Source: JBCDCB01 sp039182735 (GTDB lineage Bacteria; Planctomycetota; Phycisphaerae; Phycisphaerales; UBA1924). Taken from it: a DNA stretch of 35,522 nt. The notes under the pieces were generated by a model. The model was not told the origin of the DNA and ran no database searches. It saw only the letters and a list, made by a program, of their open reading frames with translations. How positions within the stretch are numbered: the first letter of the stretch is position 1; each line of letters opens with the position of its first letter. The stretch covers positions 1 through 35,522 of the forward strand of contig JBCDCB010000034.1 in assembly GCA_039182735.1 (NCBI GenBank), read 5' to 3'. A program made the position numbers and the translations under genes. Shown here in pieces: positions 35,148 through 35,522 of this stretch.

Positions 35148-35522
35148 TCAGGTCCCGGACGCCGAGGCCACGACGTTCTCCAGCAGCGCCGCGACGGTGA
35201 CCGGGCCGACGCCCCCCGGCACCGGCGTCACCCAGCCCGCGACTTCTCGGACCTCCTCAAAGGCCAGATCGCCCACCGTCCTGCGCCTGCCCGTCTCGGG
35301 ATCCGCGATGCGGTTAATCCCCACATCGATCGCCACCGCGCCGGGTTTGACCCAGTTGCGTTTGACGAGCCCGGGCACGCCGGCGGCGGCGACGAGCACG
35401 TCGGCGTTCGCCGCGAGTTCGGGCAGACCGTCGGTGAACTTGTTGGTCGAGATCACGGTCGCTTCCCGCCGCATGAGCATGACAGCAACCGGCTTGCCCA
35501 CGATGTCCGACGCGCCGACCAC
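35148..35522 (-). CDS. folD: Methylenetetrahydrofolate dehydrogenase/cyclohydrolase FolD, C-terminal part (cut by edge)
   Basis: The last 124 residues of FolD, a bifunctional NADP-dependent 5,10-methylene-THF dehydrogenase and methenyl-THF cyclohydrolase. Seen: VGASDIVGKPVAVML (the G-R-S-x-I-V-G-x-P nucleotide-binding motif in variant form), ADVLVAAAGVPGLV, KPGAVAIDVGINR, VGDLAF and the near-invariant TPVPGGVGPVTVAALLEN. The catalytic Lys and Tyr lie in the missing N-terminal part. Odd: where most FolD proteins read C-H-S-x-T after the ATV strand, this one reads T-N-K-F-T. The frame runs off the right edge with no start in the window. It precedes tatA by 81 bp on the same strand. Confidence 0.93.
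   Translation of the reverse strand: MVGASDIVGKPVAVMLMRREATVISTNKFTDGLPELAANADVLVAAAGVPGLVKRNWVKPGAVAIDVGINRIADPETGRRRTVGDLAFEEVREVAGWVTPVPGGVGPVTVAALLENVVASASGT

Overview
The window is high-GC chromosomal DNA with tightly packed genes on both strands, frequent 4-bp start/stop overlaps and many GTG starts. Gene content and protein style suggest a planctomycete, probably of the Phycisphaerae. The pointers are exported proteins carrying a short N-terminal beta domain, a large exported membrane protein beside an ABC ATPase, FolE2 in place of FolE, and a peptidoglycan PBP2/RodA pair. This placement is inference from families and style; no rRNA lies in the window. I saw no tRNA, rRNA, CRISPR array, insertion sequence or phage gene.

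Layout. Positions 1-7702 (minus strand) read as one long unit: folE2 -> mrdA (PBP2) -> rodA -> rsmG -> dinG-like helicase -> a phosphomannomutase/phosphoglucomutase cut by the left edge. Most junctions overlap. A membrane protein of unknown function (7798-8640) lies upstream and is divergent from hutH. Positions 8724-16974 hold a complete histidine-to-glutamate pathway on the plus strand: hutH, hutU, hutG and hutI. It is split in the middle by an opposite-strand block (12027-14686) of two related exported ClpP/NfeD-like serine protease genes. One is intact. The other is interrupted by a single in-frame TAA and has lost the predicted catalytic lysine. Methionine aminopeptidase (map) follows hutI and shares its stop with a convergent, membrane-anchored SpoIIE-type phosphatase, which is coupled to a PduO-type cobalamin adenosyltransferase.

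fusA (EF-G) has its own terminator and a gene-free upstream stretch of about 380 bp. Next come two coupled envelope-polysaccharide genes (a WecA/MraY-like transferase and an O-antigen-ligase-like protein with a TPR tail). Then a Dps ferritin and a secreted prolyl oligopeptidase converge on a bidirectional terminator. An ABC ATPase lies 20 bp downstream of a large exported membrane protein. The right end holds a small membrane protein, an M20 dipeptidase, a zinc-ribbon membrane protein, a protein of unknown function, tatA, and the C-terminal part of folD.

Themes: envelope growth (PBP2/RodA, polysaccharide transferase and ligase, TatA), one-carbon/folate and cobalamin cofactors (FolE2, FolD, PduO), translation (EF-G, RsmG, Map) and catabolism of histidine and peptides (Hut, prolyl oligopeptidase, M20). 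The part least explained by known systems is the protease block inside the hut cluster.
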